The notes beneath the pieces are model-generated. The model was given only the letters and a program-made list of their open reading frames with translations, was not told the origin of the DNA and made no database searches. The position numbers were made by a program, and so were the translations under genes. A stretch of DNA of 64,000 nucleotides from Gordonibacter sp. An230. GTDB taxonomy: Bacteria > Actinomycetota > Coriobacteriia > Coriobacteriales > Eggerthellaceae. The stretch lies in NCBI RefSeq assembly GCF_002159915.1, contig NZ_NFJP01000006.1:84047-148046 (forward strand), in the 5' to 3' direction. Shown piece by piece: positions 16,337 through 25,929 of this stretch; the stretch's first letter is position 1, and each line of letters starts with the position of its first letter.

Positions 16337-18031
16337 ATGGGGAAGAACAACGAGCATACGCTGGGACGCCGCGATTTTCTCAAGGGAGCCGCAGTTGCGG
16401 CAGCGGGCGCCGCGGTCATGGGCATGGCCGGGTGCTCGGAGGCGGGAAGCGCTTCCGCCGAGGCGGGCAAGCGGGCCGTGGAGCCCGAGGCGTGGGACGC
16501 GGAGACTGACGTCGTGGTGATGGGGTACGGATTCGCCGGCCAGGCTGCCGCCATCAGCGCCGCGGCGGCAGGGTCGCAGGTGGTCATCTTCGAGAAGGCG
16601 CCCGAGGAACATGCGGGCGGCAACAGCGCGGTGTGCTGCGGGTTCCTCAACATCTGCTCGGGTGACGGTGCTGCTGAGGCCTGGAAGGCCATCACCGACG
16701 GCGGCGTGACCGACGCCGAATGCGAGGCGGTGGCGAAGGCGTCCACTGACATGCCGCAGTGGTTCAGCGATAACATCGTGGAAAGCGAAGTGGTGGTGAA
16801 GTCGGGAGCCGACGCCGTGCGCAAGCTGTGGGGCAAGGAGTACCCCGACGCGAACGCCGTCAACCTGACCATCGAAGGCAAGGGCCAGACGGGTGGCGGC
16901 GCGTATCTGCACCAGCTGTGCGCCGACGTCATCAAGGACCGCTACGCCGATTCGATTTCCATTCGCTACGAATCGCCGGTGACCGAGCTGGTGTACGATG
17001 CCGACGCGCGCGAAGTGCTGGGTGTGCAGTACGACGAGGGCGGCCAAGCGAAGTACTGCAAGGCGAAGAAGGCTGTCATCATGGCGTGTGGCGGCTACGA
17101 AGGCAACCCCCAGATGATCGAGGACTTCGTGCTGACGCATTACAAGCAGTACCCCATCGGCAGTCCCTACAACACGGGCGACGGCATCCGCATGGTGGCG
17201 GGCATCGGGGCGAAGCTGCGCCATATGGCCGCCGTCGAGTACGGCTCGCCCGCGTGCCTCGAGCTGTCGGAGAAGTACAACCAGGCCATCGCGTGCTACA
17301 ACGGCGGCGACACGACGTCGATGATTTACGTCAGCCAGCACGGCGAGCGCTTCATGGCCGAGGACGGGAAGTGGCCGGCGCACGACAAACGCTACCCGTA
17401 CCCGTGCTTCGAGGAGAACAAGGACACGGCCGAAACGCCCAATTATCCCTGGTGGATGGTGTTCGACGAGACGCGCCGCACGAAGGGAACCCTGTTCGCG
17501 TGGTCGAATGCCGAGCGCAACGAGGGATGGGCCGCCGTCCACAACGTGTACCAGTGGTCCGACGACAACATGAAGGAAGTCGAGGACGGCGTGGTGTTGA
17601 AAGCCGACAGCATCGAGGAGCTGGGCAAGCTCATGGGCTACGACGATGTCGATCTGGCCACGTTCACGGCGACGGTGGAGAAGTTCAACGCTGACGTTGC
17701 CGACGGGGGTACCGACAGCGCGTTCGGCCGTGCTCCTGCCGTTTCGAGCAAAGGTGAAGTCACGCCGGTCAATCCGCTGAACAATCCACCGTACTACGCT
17801 GTGCAGTGCTGCATCTCGTATCTCAACACGAACGGTGGTCCGGCTCGCAATGGCAAGTGGCAGGTGCTCGACTGGAACGACGAACCCATCGGTCGTCTGT
17901 ACTCGGCGGGCGAGTTCGGATCGGTTTTCTATCATTATTACTGGGGAGGCGGCAATGTGAACGAGTGCTTTGCAAGCGGCATGGTGGCTGGTCAGGAGGC
18001 GAACGCGCTTGCAGATTGGAGTGCGGCGTAG
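16337..18031 (+). CDS. Tat-exported FAD-dependent reductase, partner of the cytochrome
   Basis: 564 residues from ATG 16337, behind AAGGAGGGGGA; an earlier in-frame ATG at 16298 lies inside the cytochrome gene. Tat motif GRRDFLKG (10-17), possible lipidation Cys33 (AGC) and FAD motif GYGFAG (63-68) are visible. It belongs to the fumarate reductase/3-ketosteroid dehydrogenase flavoprotein superfamily. No FMN domain is present, which fits reduction by the six-haem cytochrome encoded just upstream. Substrate not predictable. Confidence 0.9.
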   Translation: MGKNNEHTLGRRDFLKGAAVAAAGAAVMGMAGCSEAGSASAEAGKRAVEPEAWDAETDVVVMGYGFAGQAAAISAAAAGSQVVIFEKAPEEHAGGNSAVCCGFLNICSGDGAAEAWKAITDGGVTDAECEAVAKASTDMPQWFSDNIVESEVVVKSGADAVRKLWGKEYPDANAVNLTIEGKGQTGGGAYLHQLCADVIKDRYADSISIRYESPVTELVYDADAREVLGVQYDEGGQAKYCKAKKAVIMACGGYEGNPQMIEDFVLTHYKQYPIGSPYNTGDGIRMVAGIGAKLRHMAAVEYGSPACLELSEKYNQAIACYNGGDTTSMIYVSQHGERFMAEDGKWPAHDKRYPYPCFEENKDTAETPNYPWWMVFDETRRTKGTLFAWSNAERNEGWAAVHNVYQWSDDNMKEVEDGVVLKADSIEELGKLMGYDDVDLATFTATVEKFNADVADGGTDSAFGRAPAVSSKGEVTPVNPLNNPPYYAVQCCISYLNTNGGPARNGKWQVLDWNDEPIGRLYSAGEFGSVFYHYYWGGGNVNECFASGMVAGQEANALADWSAA

Positions 18032-18189
18032 GCGCTTTGCTTTAACCGATACCCGGGCCGTCGCGGGAAGCAGCGTCCTTCCCTCTCGCATCCTGCGGCG
18101 TGCCCGATTCCGCCATGTTCGTGCATCGTCGGTCGTGCTGGGGTATGCTGGCAACGTAGCAACCGCACTCCGAGAGAGAGGAGCCTCCT

Positions 18190-19092
18190 ATGCGTCAACT
18201 GAACGACGAGCGCGTGTTGTTCGCGTTTTCGCGCGAAGCGGAGCCGGCGCTGACGGTGAAGTCGGGCGAGACGGTGCGCATTCGCACGCAGGACTGTTTC
18301 GGCAACCAGGTGAGGTCGTCCGACGACGTGCTGGACGAGATCGACTGGGACCGCATCAACCCCGCTACCGGCCCCGTGTACGTTGAGGGGGCGATACCGG
18401 GCGGTGCGCTCAAAGTGACTATAGAGGGCATCGAGCTGGACGCGCAGACCGCGTCGTGCACCGGCAAAGACGAAGGCGTGTGCGGCGACCGCTTCGAAGC
18501 GTGGAGCACGCGCCTGTGCGCTGTCGATGCCGAGAAGGGCGTGCTTTCCTGGAGCGACGAGCTGTCCATCCCGCTCAAACCCATGATCGGCGTGATCGGT
18601 GTTGCGCCGGCTGGCGAGCCAGTGAACTGCGGCACGCCCGGCAGTCACGGCGGCAATATGGATGCCACCGTCGTCACCACGGGCGCCACGTTGTATTTTC
18701 CCGTGGCGACAGAGGGTGCGCTGTTCGGCTGCGGCGATATGCACGCGGCCATGGGCGACGGCGAAGTGAGCGTGTCGGGTGCGGAGGTTGCCGGTTGGGC
18801 CACGGTTACCCTGACTGCGTTGCCCGACCTGCATTTGGTCGACCCTGTCATCGAAAACGAAACCCATATGGGCGTCATCGCGTCGGCCGAGTCGCTCGAT
18901 GCGGCGGCCGACCGCGCCGTGCACGAGATGGTGGACCTTCTGCACGACCGCACGGGTGTCGCGGTCGACGAGCTGGTCATGGTGCTGTCGCTCGTTGCCG
19001 ATGTTCAGGTGTGCCAGATGGTGGATCCGCAGAAGACCGTGCGGTTCATGGTGCCGAAGTACGTGCTGGGGGCTCTCGGTTTCGCGCTGTAG
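18190..19092 (+). CDS. Acetamidase/formamidase family protein
   Basis: A 300-residue FmdA/AmdA-family protein; members hydrolyse formamide or short amides to ammonia and the acid. The family core is visible: IPGGALKVTIEGIELD, GVIGVAPAGEPVNCGTPGSHGGNMD and LFGCGDMHAAMGDGEVS, the last holding conserved metal-site His and acidic residues. Length matches the short bacterial form. It starts 158 nt after the reductase stop and follows GAGAGAGGAG. A TATGCT -10-like box near 18137 suggests its own promoter. Confidence 0.9.
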   Translation: MRQLNDERVLFAFSREAEPALTVKSGETVRIRTQDCFGNQVRSSDDVLDEIDWDRINPATGPVYVEGAIPGGALKVTIEGIELDAQTASCTGKDEGVCGDRFEAWSTRLCAVDAEKGVLSWSDELSIPLKPMIGVIGVAPAGEPVNCGTPGSHGGNMDATVVTTGATLYFPVATEGALFGCGDMHAAMGDGEVSVSGAEVAGWATVTLTALPDLHLVDPVIENETHMGVIASAESLDAAADRAVHEMVDLLHDRTGVAVDELVMVLSLVADVQVCQMVDPQKTVRFMVPKYVLGALGFAL

Positions 19093-19738
19093 GATCGCGC
19101 CTTCTTGACGTCCGTTTCGTCGGGTGCGGGGGCGTCGTTCGTGGTGGCGTGGCGAAGCGCGGCCTCCCTCCTGCGCGCCGTATGAAGGCTTGAGCCTTTG
19201 CATCGGCTCGCGCGAGGCGTCGCGGGCGGGGGAACCGTTCCCGTTGAAGCGCAGGCGGTCGCGGGCATCGTGGCTGCCGCGGCCCATACTCGTTCGTACG
19301 GCGCGGCTTTCGCCGCCTCGAACGATCTGCGCGGGCCCTTCGGTTCGCCACGCTCGCTTAAGGCGGCGGATTCGGGACTTGCCGGAAGGAGGGAGCGCGG
19401 TCGCTTTTCGCGGTGATGATCGGCAGAGACCTAGCGCTTTCCTGCCGCATCTTCGGAGTGACGGGGGTCTGGGCGACGGCGAGGAAGGTGCGCCGCCGCC
19501 CCTTCCTCGCCGTCTTTGCCCATTTCGAGAAGGGCAAAGACGGCGAATGCAAGGAGATGTTCGGGCATCGACCCTATCGCGTCCTTCGCGAAGCTTTTCG
19601 TCTGCAGGATGCCGTTCCCGCTCGTGCAGGCTCCATCTCGTCGCGCTTCGCGCGGGCCCTCCGAACGCTGCGCTTTTCGAGGCGGAGAGGCTCCCTCCTC
19701 TTATGGAGGCGATCCTGGCCCCCGCTCGCTTCCCTGTT
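19093..19738. other. Gap between convergent genes, with paired hairpins
   Basis: No gene is seen in about 650 bases. The notable content is the pair of overlapping perfect inverted repeats at 19475-19546, listed separately. Confidence 0.5.
19475..19546. repeat. Two mutually exclusive perfect hairpins
   Basis: Hairpin 1 pairs GACGGCGAGGAAGG (19475-19488) with CCTTCCTCGCCGTC (19501-19514). Hairpin 2 pairs TCGCCGTCTTTGCCC (19507-19521) with GGGCAAAGACGGCGA (19532-19546). Both stems are perfect (14 and 15 bp) and share 19507-19514, so only one can form at a time. No T-tract follows. Confidence 0.8.
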
Positions 19739-20629
19739 TTACAGCAGCTCGCACACCTTGCCGAGCAGGGGCTCGAAGCTCACGCCGCGATCGCGGAACT
19801 CGGGCTGCTTGGCGCTCACGATCATGGCGTCGTGCACGAAGTCGCCGGCGAAGCGCACGGCCTCCTCCAGCGTCCGTCCCGCCATCACGGCTGCCATCAG
19901 GCACGACGCGTACAGGTCGCCCGTGCCGTGCAGCAGGTAGGGCAAGTACTCGTTGTGCACCTCCGCCGTCTCCATGTCAACGCCGCCCACGAAGTTGCGG
20001 ATGCACGTCTCGCCCTCGCGCTGGATGCCCTTGAGCACCACGTGCTTCGCGCCCTTCGCCACCAGGGCGTCCACCAGACGGTGCGCCTCCTCGTCGGAGA
20101 TGTCGGTGCCGGCCCACTCGTCGCCGATGGGCTCGCCCAGGATGATGGCGGCCTCCGTCAGGTTCGGCGTGAGGATGTCGGCCCCGCAGGCCAGCTCGGC
20201 CATCGCGTCGCACAGTTCCGGCGTGTAGGTGGGGTACACCGTGCCGTGGTCGGCCATCACCGGGTCAACCACGCGCAGCGCCGCGGGGTACATGGCGTAC
20301 AGGTCGCGGATACGGTCCACCTGCTCGGGCGCGCCCAGGAAGCCGGAGTACACTGCGTCGATCTCCACCCCGATGTTCTTCCACGCCGCCAGGTAGTCGC
20401 CCAGCATGGCGGTGGTGTCGTGCATGTACCAGCCGGGGAACGCCGTATGCGACGAGAACAGCCCGGTGGGCACGGGGCACACGTCGCAGCCGGCGGCCGA
20501 GAGCACCGGGATGGCCACGCCCAGCGAGCACTTGCCGTAGCCGCACAGGTCGTGCACGGCGGCGACGCGCGGGATGTAGTCGCCTTCGCGGTGGTAAAGG
20601 TGCGTTGCGGTTGCATTTTCTGAGTTCAT
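19739..20629 (-). CDS. pdxY: Pyridoxamine/pyridoxal kinase
   Basis: A 296-residue ribokinase-fold vitamin B6 salvage kinase that phosphorylates pyridoxal, pyridoxamine or pyridoxine with ATP. Visible: VAAVHDLCGYGKCSL near the N-terminus (B6 binding), VDPVMADHG (phosphate/Mg site) and the C-terminal HGTGDLYASCLMAAV with the catalytic Asp of the GTGD motif. Length and order match PdxY/PdxK-type enzymes of Firmicutes and Actinobacteria. ATG 20629 follows GAAAGG. It supplies PLP, used for example by the aminotransferase at 26563. Confidence 0.92.
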   Translation of the reverse strand: MNSENATATHLYHREGDYIPRVAAVHDLCGYGKCSLGVAIPVLSAAGCDVCPVPTGLFSSHTAFPGWYMHDTTAMLGDYLAAWKNIGVEIDAVYSGFLGAPEQVDRIRDLYAMYPAALRVVDPVMADHGTVYPTYTPELCDAMAELACGADILTPNLTEAAIILGEPIGDEWAGTDISDEEAHRLVDALVAKGAKHVVLKGIQREGETCIRNFVGGVDMETAEVHNEYLPYLLHGTGDLYASCLMAAVMAGRTLEEAVRFAGDFVHDAMIVSAKQPEFRDRGVSFEPLLGKVCELL

Positions 20630-20785
20630 AGGGCCTGGCCTTTCTCGTTGGATTCTGGACGATATGCCGCCGCCCTGCCTGCATGCGACAGGAAGGGCGG
20701 CGATGGAAAGCTATGCTGCGACAGACACGTGCCGGCCATGTGGAGATGGCGTGCTTGGATCGGAGTGCCGAAGACGAACGAAAGG

Positions 20786-20980
20786 CTACTTGCCCTCGTC
20801 CTCCTCGTCGTCGAAAAACGACCAGTCGTCTTCGTCGCCTTGACGGTCGACGAAGGTCTTGCGTGTCCGACGCTCCATGATAACGCATGCGATCAGGCTG
20901 ATGACGAGCCCTGCCCCCACCAGGCAGCCGATGCCCGCGTAGGTGTTGAAGAGAAAGTCGTACAGCGCTTCGAAATCCAT
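20786..20980 (-). CDS. Small single-pass membrane protein
   Basis: 64 residues: one membrane helix (GIGCLVGAGLVISLIACVIM), a basic RRTRK flank and a strongly acidic tail (GDEDDWSFFDDEEDEGK). ATG 20980 follows GAGGTAG. A TATACT box on this strand lies at 21046-21051. No family is recognised. It is encoded just upstream of pdxY on the same strand, possibly in one transcript. Confidence 0.65.
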   Translation of the reverse strand: MDFEALYDFLFNTYAGIGCLVGAGLVISLIACVIMERRTRKTFVDRQGDEDDWSFFDDEEDEGK

Positions 20981-21627
20981 GGCTACCTCGTTATCTCGTC
21001 TCGATCCGCCGTGATTCCCACAGGTCGGTTGGTTTCACGCGTTAGAGTATACTATGCCCGGTCAATTCCCTCGCGGGCAGGCTTTGATATTCCTTTATTC
21101 TCTACCCCTCGTTTCGCGCTCTCTCGACAAGCAACAAACGGGCGGGCTCGACGTGATCGCGGGAAGGGGGCCCGCATCTGCGAAAGGGCCTTGTGCCCCT
21201 TTCGCCGAGAGCTAATGTGTCGCCCGACGTTTTGCGTGGCGAGCCTCGTTGCGGCAAGGGCGCGCCGCTTTTCGCTTGTTCGGATGCCTCCCGACGTTTC
21301 GCGGGGAGAGTCTCATCGTGCCTTATGCCGCTTGAACGGCTGCGGCGGCGGTCCGATGGCGCAGCCTGCCTCGAGCGTCCGGAGGGCGGGGTGGGGCTGT
21401 CTGCTTCGGATCGGTCTTGGTGCAGGGTGTCCTCTGTTGGCGCCTGGTGCAGGCTGGCTGCGATCAAGGGCGCGTCTACCGCAGATGACGGCTATTCTGG
21501 CATTCGTCCGCCGCCCATAAGGTGCCGAAACGGTAACATTCTGTCGACAAAGCGCTTTTTTCTCGTCATAATGGCGCTGTTCGCACGGTTGCGATGCATT
21601 GCGAATCCCCTGGAAAGGAGACGAACG
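20981..21627. other. Intergenic region with promoters and a hairpin
   Basis: No gene is seen. It holds the TATACT box for the small membrane protein (minus strand), a hairpin GCGAAAGGG / CCCTTTCGC (21180-21205), and a promoter for the lipoprotein gene made of TCGACA (21544-21549), a 17-nt spacer and CATAAT (21567-21572). Confidence 0.6.
21544..21572 (+). promoter_or_regulatory. Promoter of the Gly/Ser-rich lipoprotein gene
   Basis: TCGACA and CATAAT are separated by exactly 17 nt. The start codon is about 55 nt downstream, behind GGAAAGGAG. Confidence 0.6.
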
Positions 21628-22287
21628 ATGAGGAAGCCAGAGATGCTCCCGAAACGTACCGCGCTGATCGCCGCTTCGGCGGTTCTCGCTCTCTCGATGG
21701 GCGCGCTCGCGGGATGCGTGTCGTCGGGTGGTGCTGACGCCCAGCGCATAGCGGAGCTTGAGCGCCAGATCAACGAATTGAAGTCCCAGGATTCCAACAG
21801 CGGCTCTTCGTCCGCAGGCACGTCGACTGGAGGGACGGGTTCGTCTTCGTCGGATGGTACGGGCACTTCCGGCTCGACGGAAGGGGGTTCTGGCGCCTCC
21901 GGTTCGACGGACGGCGGCGCAGGCACCGCCGGGTCGACCGGTGGCGGCTCTGGCGCAGCTGGCTCTACGGGTTCGGGCATCCAGATCACCGATGCGACTG
22001 CTCAGGACTTCTCGTCGCGCGCCGACACGCTTATCGCGGAAGCCGATGCGGCTCAGCCCGGTGCCGATTTCGGAGCGCGCGTCACCACGTACATGGATTT
22101 CGAACAGCGGTTCGATGCGCTTGACCGCGAGATCGATCTATACGACGACCAAAAAGAGCTTGAGTACAAGAGCGGAGGTCTCGGTTGGGAGGACTATCGT
22201 TCCGTCAAGGTCCAGCTCGACTACATTGAAGACCGCTTGGATTACGCGATGGACTCTCTTGAACTGAGGTTTGGCATCGACGACTAA
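21628..22287 (+). CDS. Lipoprotein with Gly/Ser/Thr-rich linker
   Basis: 219 residues. Signal peptide with lipobox LAGC, then a short coiled-coil-like segment (RIAELERQINELKSQ). A low-complexity linker of repeated GGSGASGST/GGAGTAGST units spans roughly residues 65-120, and a charged helical C-terminal domain follows (about 100 residues). ATG 21628 was chosen over upstream in-frame starts because GGAAAGGAG and a clear promoter precede it. Probably surface-exposed with the C-terminal domain held off the membrane. Function unknown. Confidence 0.78.
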   Translation: MRKPEMLPKRTALIAASAVLALSMGALAGCVSSGGADAQRIAELERQINELKSQDSNSGSSSAGTSTGGTGSSSSDGTGTSGSTEGGSGASGSTDGGAGTAGSTGGGSGAAGSTGSGIQITDATAQDFSSRADTLIAEADAAQPGADFGARVTTYMDFEQRFDALDREIDLYDDQKELEYKSGGLGWEDYRSVKVQLDYIEDRLDYAMDSLELRFGIDD

Positions 22288-23559
22288 ACCAGACCTGATC
22301 GGTTTTCCTCCGCTCGTTTCGCTGCTTGCGGCGGCGCGGAGCGCAAATGAAGGCGCTTCAGCGACTGTTCTCTCGCGGAATGGGCGCCGCATTCGGTTAC
22401 GCATGGGGTGGACGAAGCCTTTCGCGGAATGCGAGACGAAGGCTGCTCGAAGCGGGTTTCGAGGTGAAGCCAGCGTGTCGCACGCAGTGCGGGGCCGGTT
22501 GACCGTTCGACGGGCTCAAGACCCATGGGCTGCGTTTGCTTCTGATTCGTCGCGTTCGTCGCAGCGCGAACGGGTGCGCGGCGAAGCGTGGGTTGCGGCG
22601 GTTTCGGCTGGTTGGATAGCATCGGCGTAGTGTGGAGAAGCGTGCAGCGGGGGCGTTTCGCGAGCATGGCCGGAAGCGTGCGGGCGGGGTGACACGGGCG
22701 CGTTGCCGCTCGCGGGCGGCAACGCTTCTTTGGCGCGCGGCGGTCGCTGCGCAGGAGCGCTGCTTCGGCGTGCGGTGTTTTGCGGCAGGAGGGGTGCACG
22801 CCCTGAGCGAATCGCATGCGACCTCTTGCGACAAGGGAGCCGGCGCCTTGCGGGCGAGCGAGATCGCTGTACTTGGGAAAGCGGGACAGCTCATGTTGAG
22901 AAAGCGCTTTCCGAAAGATCCCCGACGGCTTTCGCCTGCCGATAGTTCTCGTTTCGCCGATTCGCTCGTTCGCATGTGCGATTCCTTTCCTTTCGCCGTG
23001 CTTGCCGCTCTTGCGCGATGCGCTCGGGCATCCGAAACCAAACGGCAGGCTGGGCGTTGTCCTGCCATCCTCGCGCGCGGCACGTTCGAGGTCGGGGTTG
23101 CCGGGTGTTCGCGAAGCGCGGTCGTGCGCGCATGCGCGACAGGAGGGAGTTTCCGACATCGCTCGCTTTCGATGCGCGTTCGGTGAAGCGGTCAAAAAGA
23201 GGGGGTCGACGCGCTTCGCGTCATGGCGTCCGTGCGCTTGGCGGAGGCGCGCGGTAGGCTGCGGGCGGCAGCTGATCTCGGTTGTTCCCCCGCAGTCGCG
23301 CGCTTGGCGGAGGCTTGCAGAAGGGGCTGTTCGAAGAAGGTGAATTGGACGCCGCAAGGCGCTGCGAGGGCGATGCGGTGGGCGCTGCGCTGCAAGTCGC
23401 AAGGGCGCGCAGCGTCGATAGAGGGGAGAATGTGCGGAGAGGGATCGGGCAAGGGGGCAAAGCGGCGCTCGAGGGAGACGACGTGAAGCTGGCGGCCTTG
23501 CGGCTTTGGTGCGCTATACTGGGCAGACCAATGAATCCGATCGGAGAAGGAGCGCGATC
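22288..23559. other. 1.27-kb gap without a recognisable gene
   Basis: No frame here has protein-like composition or a supporting ribosome binding site. Noted: a direct repeat GCGCTTGGCGGAGGC (23234-23248 and 23300-23314) and a TATACT box (23515-23520) that probably drives serS. No RNA gene or T-box leader is recognised. Confidence 0.45.
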
Positions 23560-24849
23560 ATGCTCGACATCAAGTTCGTCCGCGATAACCAGGCAGCCGT
23601 CGCCGAGGCGATGGAAAACCGCCATGCTTCGTGGGATGCCGCTCGCTTCTCCGAACTGGACGAGACCCGCCGTGCCGCCATCGCGAAGGAGGAGGCGCTG
23701 CAGGCCGAGCGCAACGACACGTCGAAGTCGATCGGTCAGATGATGGCCGCCGGCCAGAAGGACGAGGCCGAAACCGCCAAGGAGCGTGTGCGCGTCATCA
23801 ACGACGAGATCGCCGCCATTGGCAAGGAGCGCGAAGCCGCCGACGAGGCCCTGCGCGACCTGCTGTTGGCCACGCCCAACATGCCGGCTGACACCACGCC
23901 GGTGGGCGCGAGCGAAGACGACAACCCCGAGGTGCGCCGTTGGGGTACGCCGCGCGATTTCGCCGCCGAGGGCTTCGAGATGAAGCCGCACTGGGACCTG
24001 GGCCCGGAGCTCGGCATCATCGACTTCGAGCGCGCGGTGAAGCTCGCGCGCAGCCGCTTCATCCTGCTGGGCGGCCTCGGCGCCCGCCTCGAGCGCGCGC
24101 TCATCAACTTCATGGCCGACACGCATGCATCGCGCGGCTACAAGGAGTGGTGGTGCCCGGCCATGGCCAACGCCGAGACGCTCACCGGCACGGGCCAGCT
24201 GCCGAAGTTCGAGGAGGACCTGTTCCACACCACGGAGGGCCTCTACCTCATCCCCACGGCCGAGGTGCAGCTCACCAACATCCACGCCGGCGAGGTGCTC
24301 GACGCCGGCCAGCTGCCGCTCAAGTACTGCGCGTTCACGCCGTGCTTCCGCGAGGAGGCGGGCAGCGCCGGCCGCGACACGCGCGGGCTCATCCGCGTGC
24401 ACCAGTTCGACAAGGTGGAGATGGTGAAGTACGCCAAGCCCGAGGAGAGCTTCGACGACCTGGAGGCCATGGTGGCCGACGCCGAGAACATCCTGCAGCT
24501 ACTGGGCCTGCCGTACCGCGTGATCAGCCTGTGCACGGGCGACATCGGGTTCTCGGCCGCCAAGACCTACGACCTCGAGGTGTGGCTGCCCAGCTACAAC
24601 GGCTACAAGGAGATCTCGTCCTGCTCCAACTGCACCGACTTCCAGGCGCGCCGCGCGAACATCAAGTACCGCGATCCCGAGCATTTCAAGGGCTCGCGCT
24701 TCGTGCACACGCTGAACGGCTCCGGCCTGGCGGTGGGCCGCACGATGGCCGCCGTCATCGAGAACTACCAGCAGCCCGACGGCACCGTGCGCGTGCCCGA
24801 CGTGCTGGTGCCCTACATGGGCGGCGTCGAGGTCATCGCGCCGGAATAG
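23560..24849 (+). CDS. serS: Seryl-tRNA synthetase
   Basis: A 429-residue class II aminoacyl-tRNA synthetase charging tRNA-Ser (and tRNA-Sec where present). The N-terminal antiparallel coiled coil that grips the tRNA-Ser long arm spans about residues 25-105. The catalytic domain shows [10 protein letters not shown], motif 2 ([21 protein letters not shown] region) and motif 3 ([18 protein letters not shown]). ATG 23560 follows GGAGAAGGAG, with a TATACT box at 23515-23520. No T-box leader is present, since only about 33 nt separate the expected transcript start from the ATG. Confidence 0.97.
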   Translation: MLDIKFVRDNQAAVAEAMENRHASWDAARFSELDETRRAAIAKEEALQAERNDTSKSIGQMMAAGQKDEAETAKERVRVINDEIAAIGKEREAADEALRDLLLATPNMPADTTPVGASEDDNPEVRRWGTPRDFAAEGFEMKPHWDLGPELGIIDFERAVKLARSRFILLGGLGARLERALINFMADTHASRGYKEWWCPAMANAETLTGTGQLPKFEEDLFHTTEGLYLIPTAEVQLTNIHAGEVLDAGQLPLKYCAFTPCFREEAGSAGRDTRGLIRVHQFDKVEMVKYAKPEESFDDLEAMVADAENILQLLGLPYRVISLCTGDIGFSAAKTYDLEVWLPSYNGYKEISSCSNCTDFQARRANIKYRDPEHFKGSRFVHTLNGSGLAVGRTMAAVIENYQQPDGTVRVPDVLVPYMGGVEVIAPE

Positions 24850-24885
24850 GCGCGGCGGGCTCGTAGGAGAAGGTGGAGGCATTTC

Positions 24886-25929
24886 GTGGTTGCGAGGCGC
24901 GCACGTGCGACCAAGGCGAAGGGGAGGCGAGGAGGGTCTGGGCGCGTCGTGTCGCCCACCGCTCCCTCCTCGCCTTTCCGACCCGTGTCGGGCGTGCGCC
25001 GTGTTGGCTCCTCTTCGTCCGATCGCCCTGCCGGACCTTCGGCGTTTCGTCCTGCAGGTGGGTCCTCGGCCGGTCGTATTCCGGCTGCATCCGCGGGCAG
25101 GCGCCCCGCAGGTGCGCCGACGGCCGGTCGTCTTGCGGGTGCGCCCGTAGGCGGGCGTCTTTCTAGTGCGGCTGGGGCGCCCGACTCCGATCGCTCCGCT
25201 CGTGCAGGCCGGCGATCGCCACGAACGGCCAAACGGCGGCGTTGGCCGTTCGTGGCGGTGCCTGTGCTGCTGGTTGCGGTGACGATCGGCCTGTTCTCGT
25301 GGGATCGCTGGTTGCGCTACGACGACGCCGCCGAGTTTCAAGGCTCGTGGCAGGCTCATGGCACCGACGGCGTGGTGGTCATCGACGGAGAGCGCATTAA
25401 TCTCACCGATGACGTGGCGTACTCTTACCGGATCGATCCGATGGCAAAGACCATCTCGTTCACGTTCGGAACTTTGGAGGGGCAAGGTCGCTACCGATTC
25501 TCGCTCGATCGGTCGCAGCTGGTCATCACCGAGGGTGCAGGGTACTCGTGGATTTCCACGCTCGTTGACGACGTCGGATGGATGGCCGATCAGCTGGTGC
25601 GCTTCGTGCAGGGGCGACCGCAAGCGGAGGTTCTTCCCGGTGATGGCGTGACCGTGTTCGACCGTCTGCCCTCCGACGGGGCTGTTGCCGCGCAGGGCGG
25701 CAAGACGCTTTCGCAGGAGGGGCGCGCCGCCGATGGGGATGCGGGCCGATCAGCAGTCGATGCCGACAGCGCCTTTGACGGGAGCGTTGACGAAAGAGCA
25801 GACGATCCGGCTGGCGACGGCGCGCAAGGTCCTGCGGAAACGGGCGCCGCCAACAGCGCTCAAGGCGCGTCCGGCATCGTTGGAGCCTCGTCGCAGGCTG
25901 CGTTTGGCGAGGCTGATCTTCCCGTATGA
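24886..25929 (+). CDS. Single-pass membrane protein with disordered cytoplasmic tail
   Basis: 347 residues from GTG 24886 behind AGGAGAAGGTGGAGG. Residues 1-118 are Arg/Pro/Ser/Gly-rich and disordered, with repeated RPAG/AGRP-type words. A membrane helix follows (about 120-138, WPFVAVPVLLVAVTIGLFSW). Outside is a compact beta-rich domain of about 80 residues (FQGSWQAHGTDGVVVIDGER), similar in style to lipocalin-like secreted domains, and then a second low-complexity acidic tail. It starts 36 nt after serS and overlaps the next gene by 4 nt, suggesting co-transcription. Function unknown. Confidence 0.7.
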   Translation: MVARRARATKAKGRRGGSGRVVSPTAPSSPFRPVSGVRRVGSSSSDRPAGPSAFRPAGGSSAGRIPAASAGRRPAGAPTAGRLAGAPVGGRLSSAAGAPDSDRSARAGRRSPRTAKRRRWPFVAVPVLLVAVTIGLFSWDRWLRYDDAAEFQGSWQAHGTDGVVVIDGERINLTDDVAYSYRIDPMAKTISFTFGTLEGQGRYRFSLDRSQLVITEGAGYSWISTLVDDVGWMADQLVRFVQGRPQAEVLPGDGVTVFDRLPSDGAVAAQGGKTLSQEGRAADGDAGRSAVDADSAFDGSVDERADDPAGDGAQGPAETGAANSAQGASGIVGASSQAAFGEADLPV

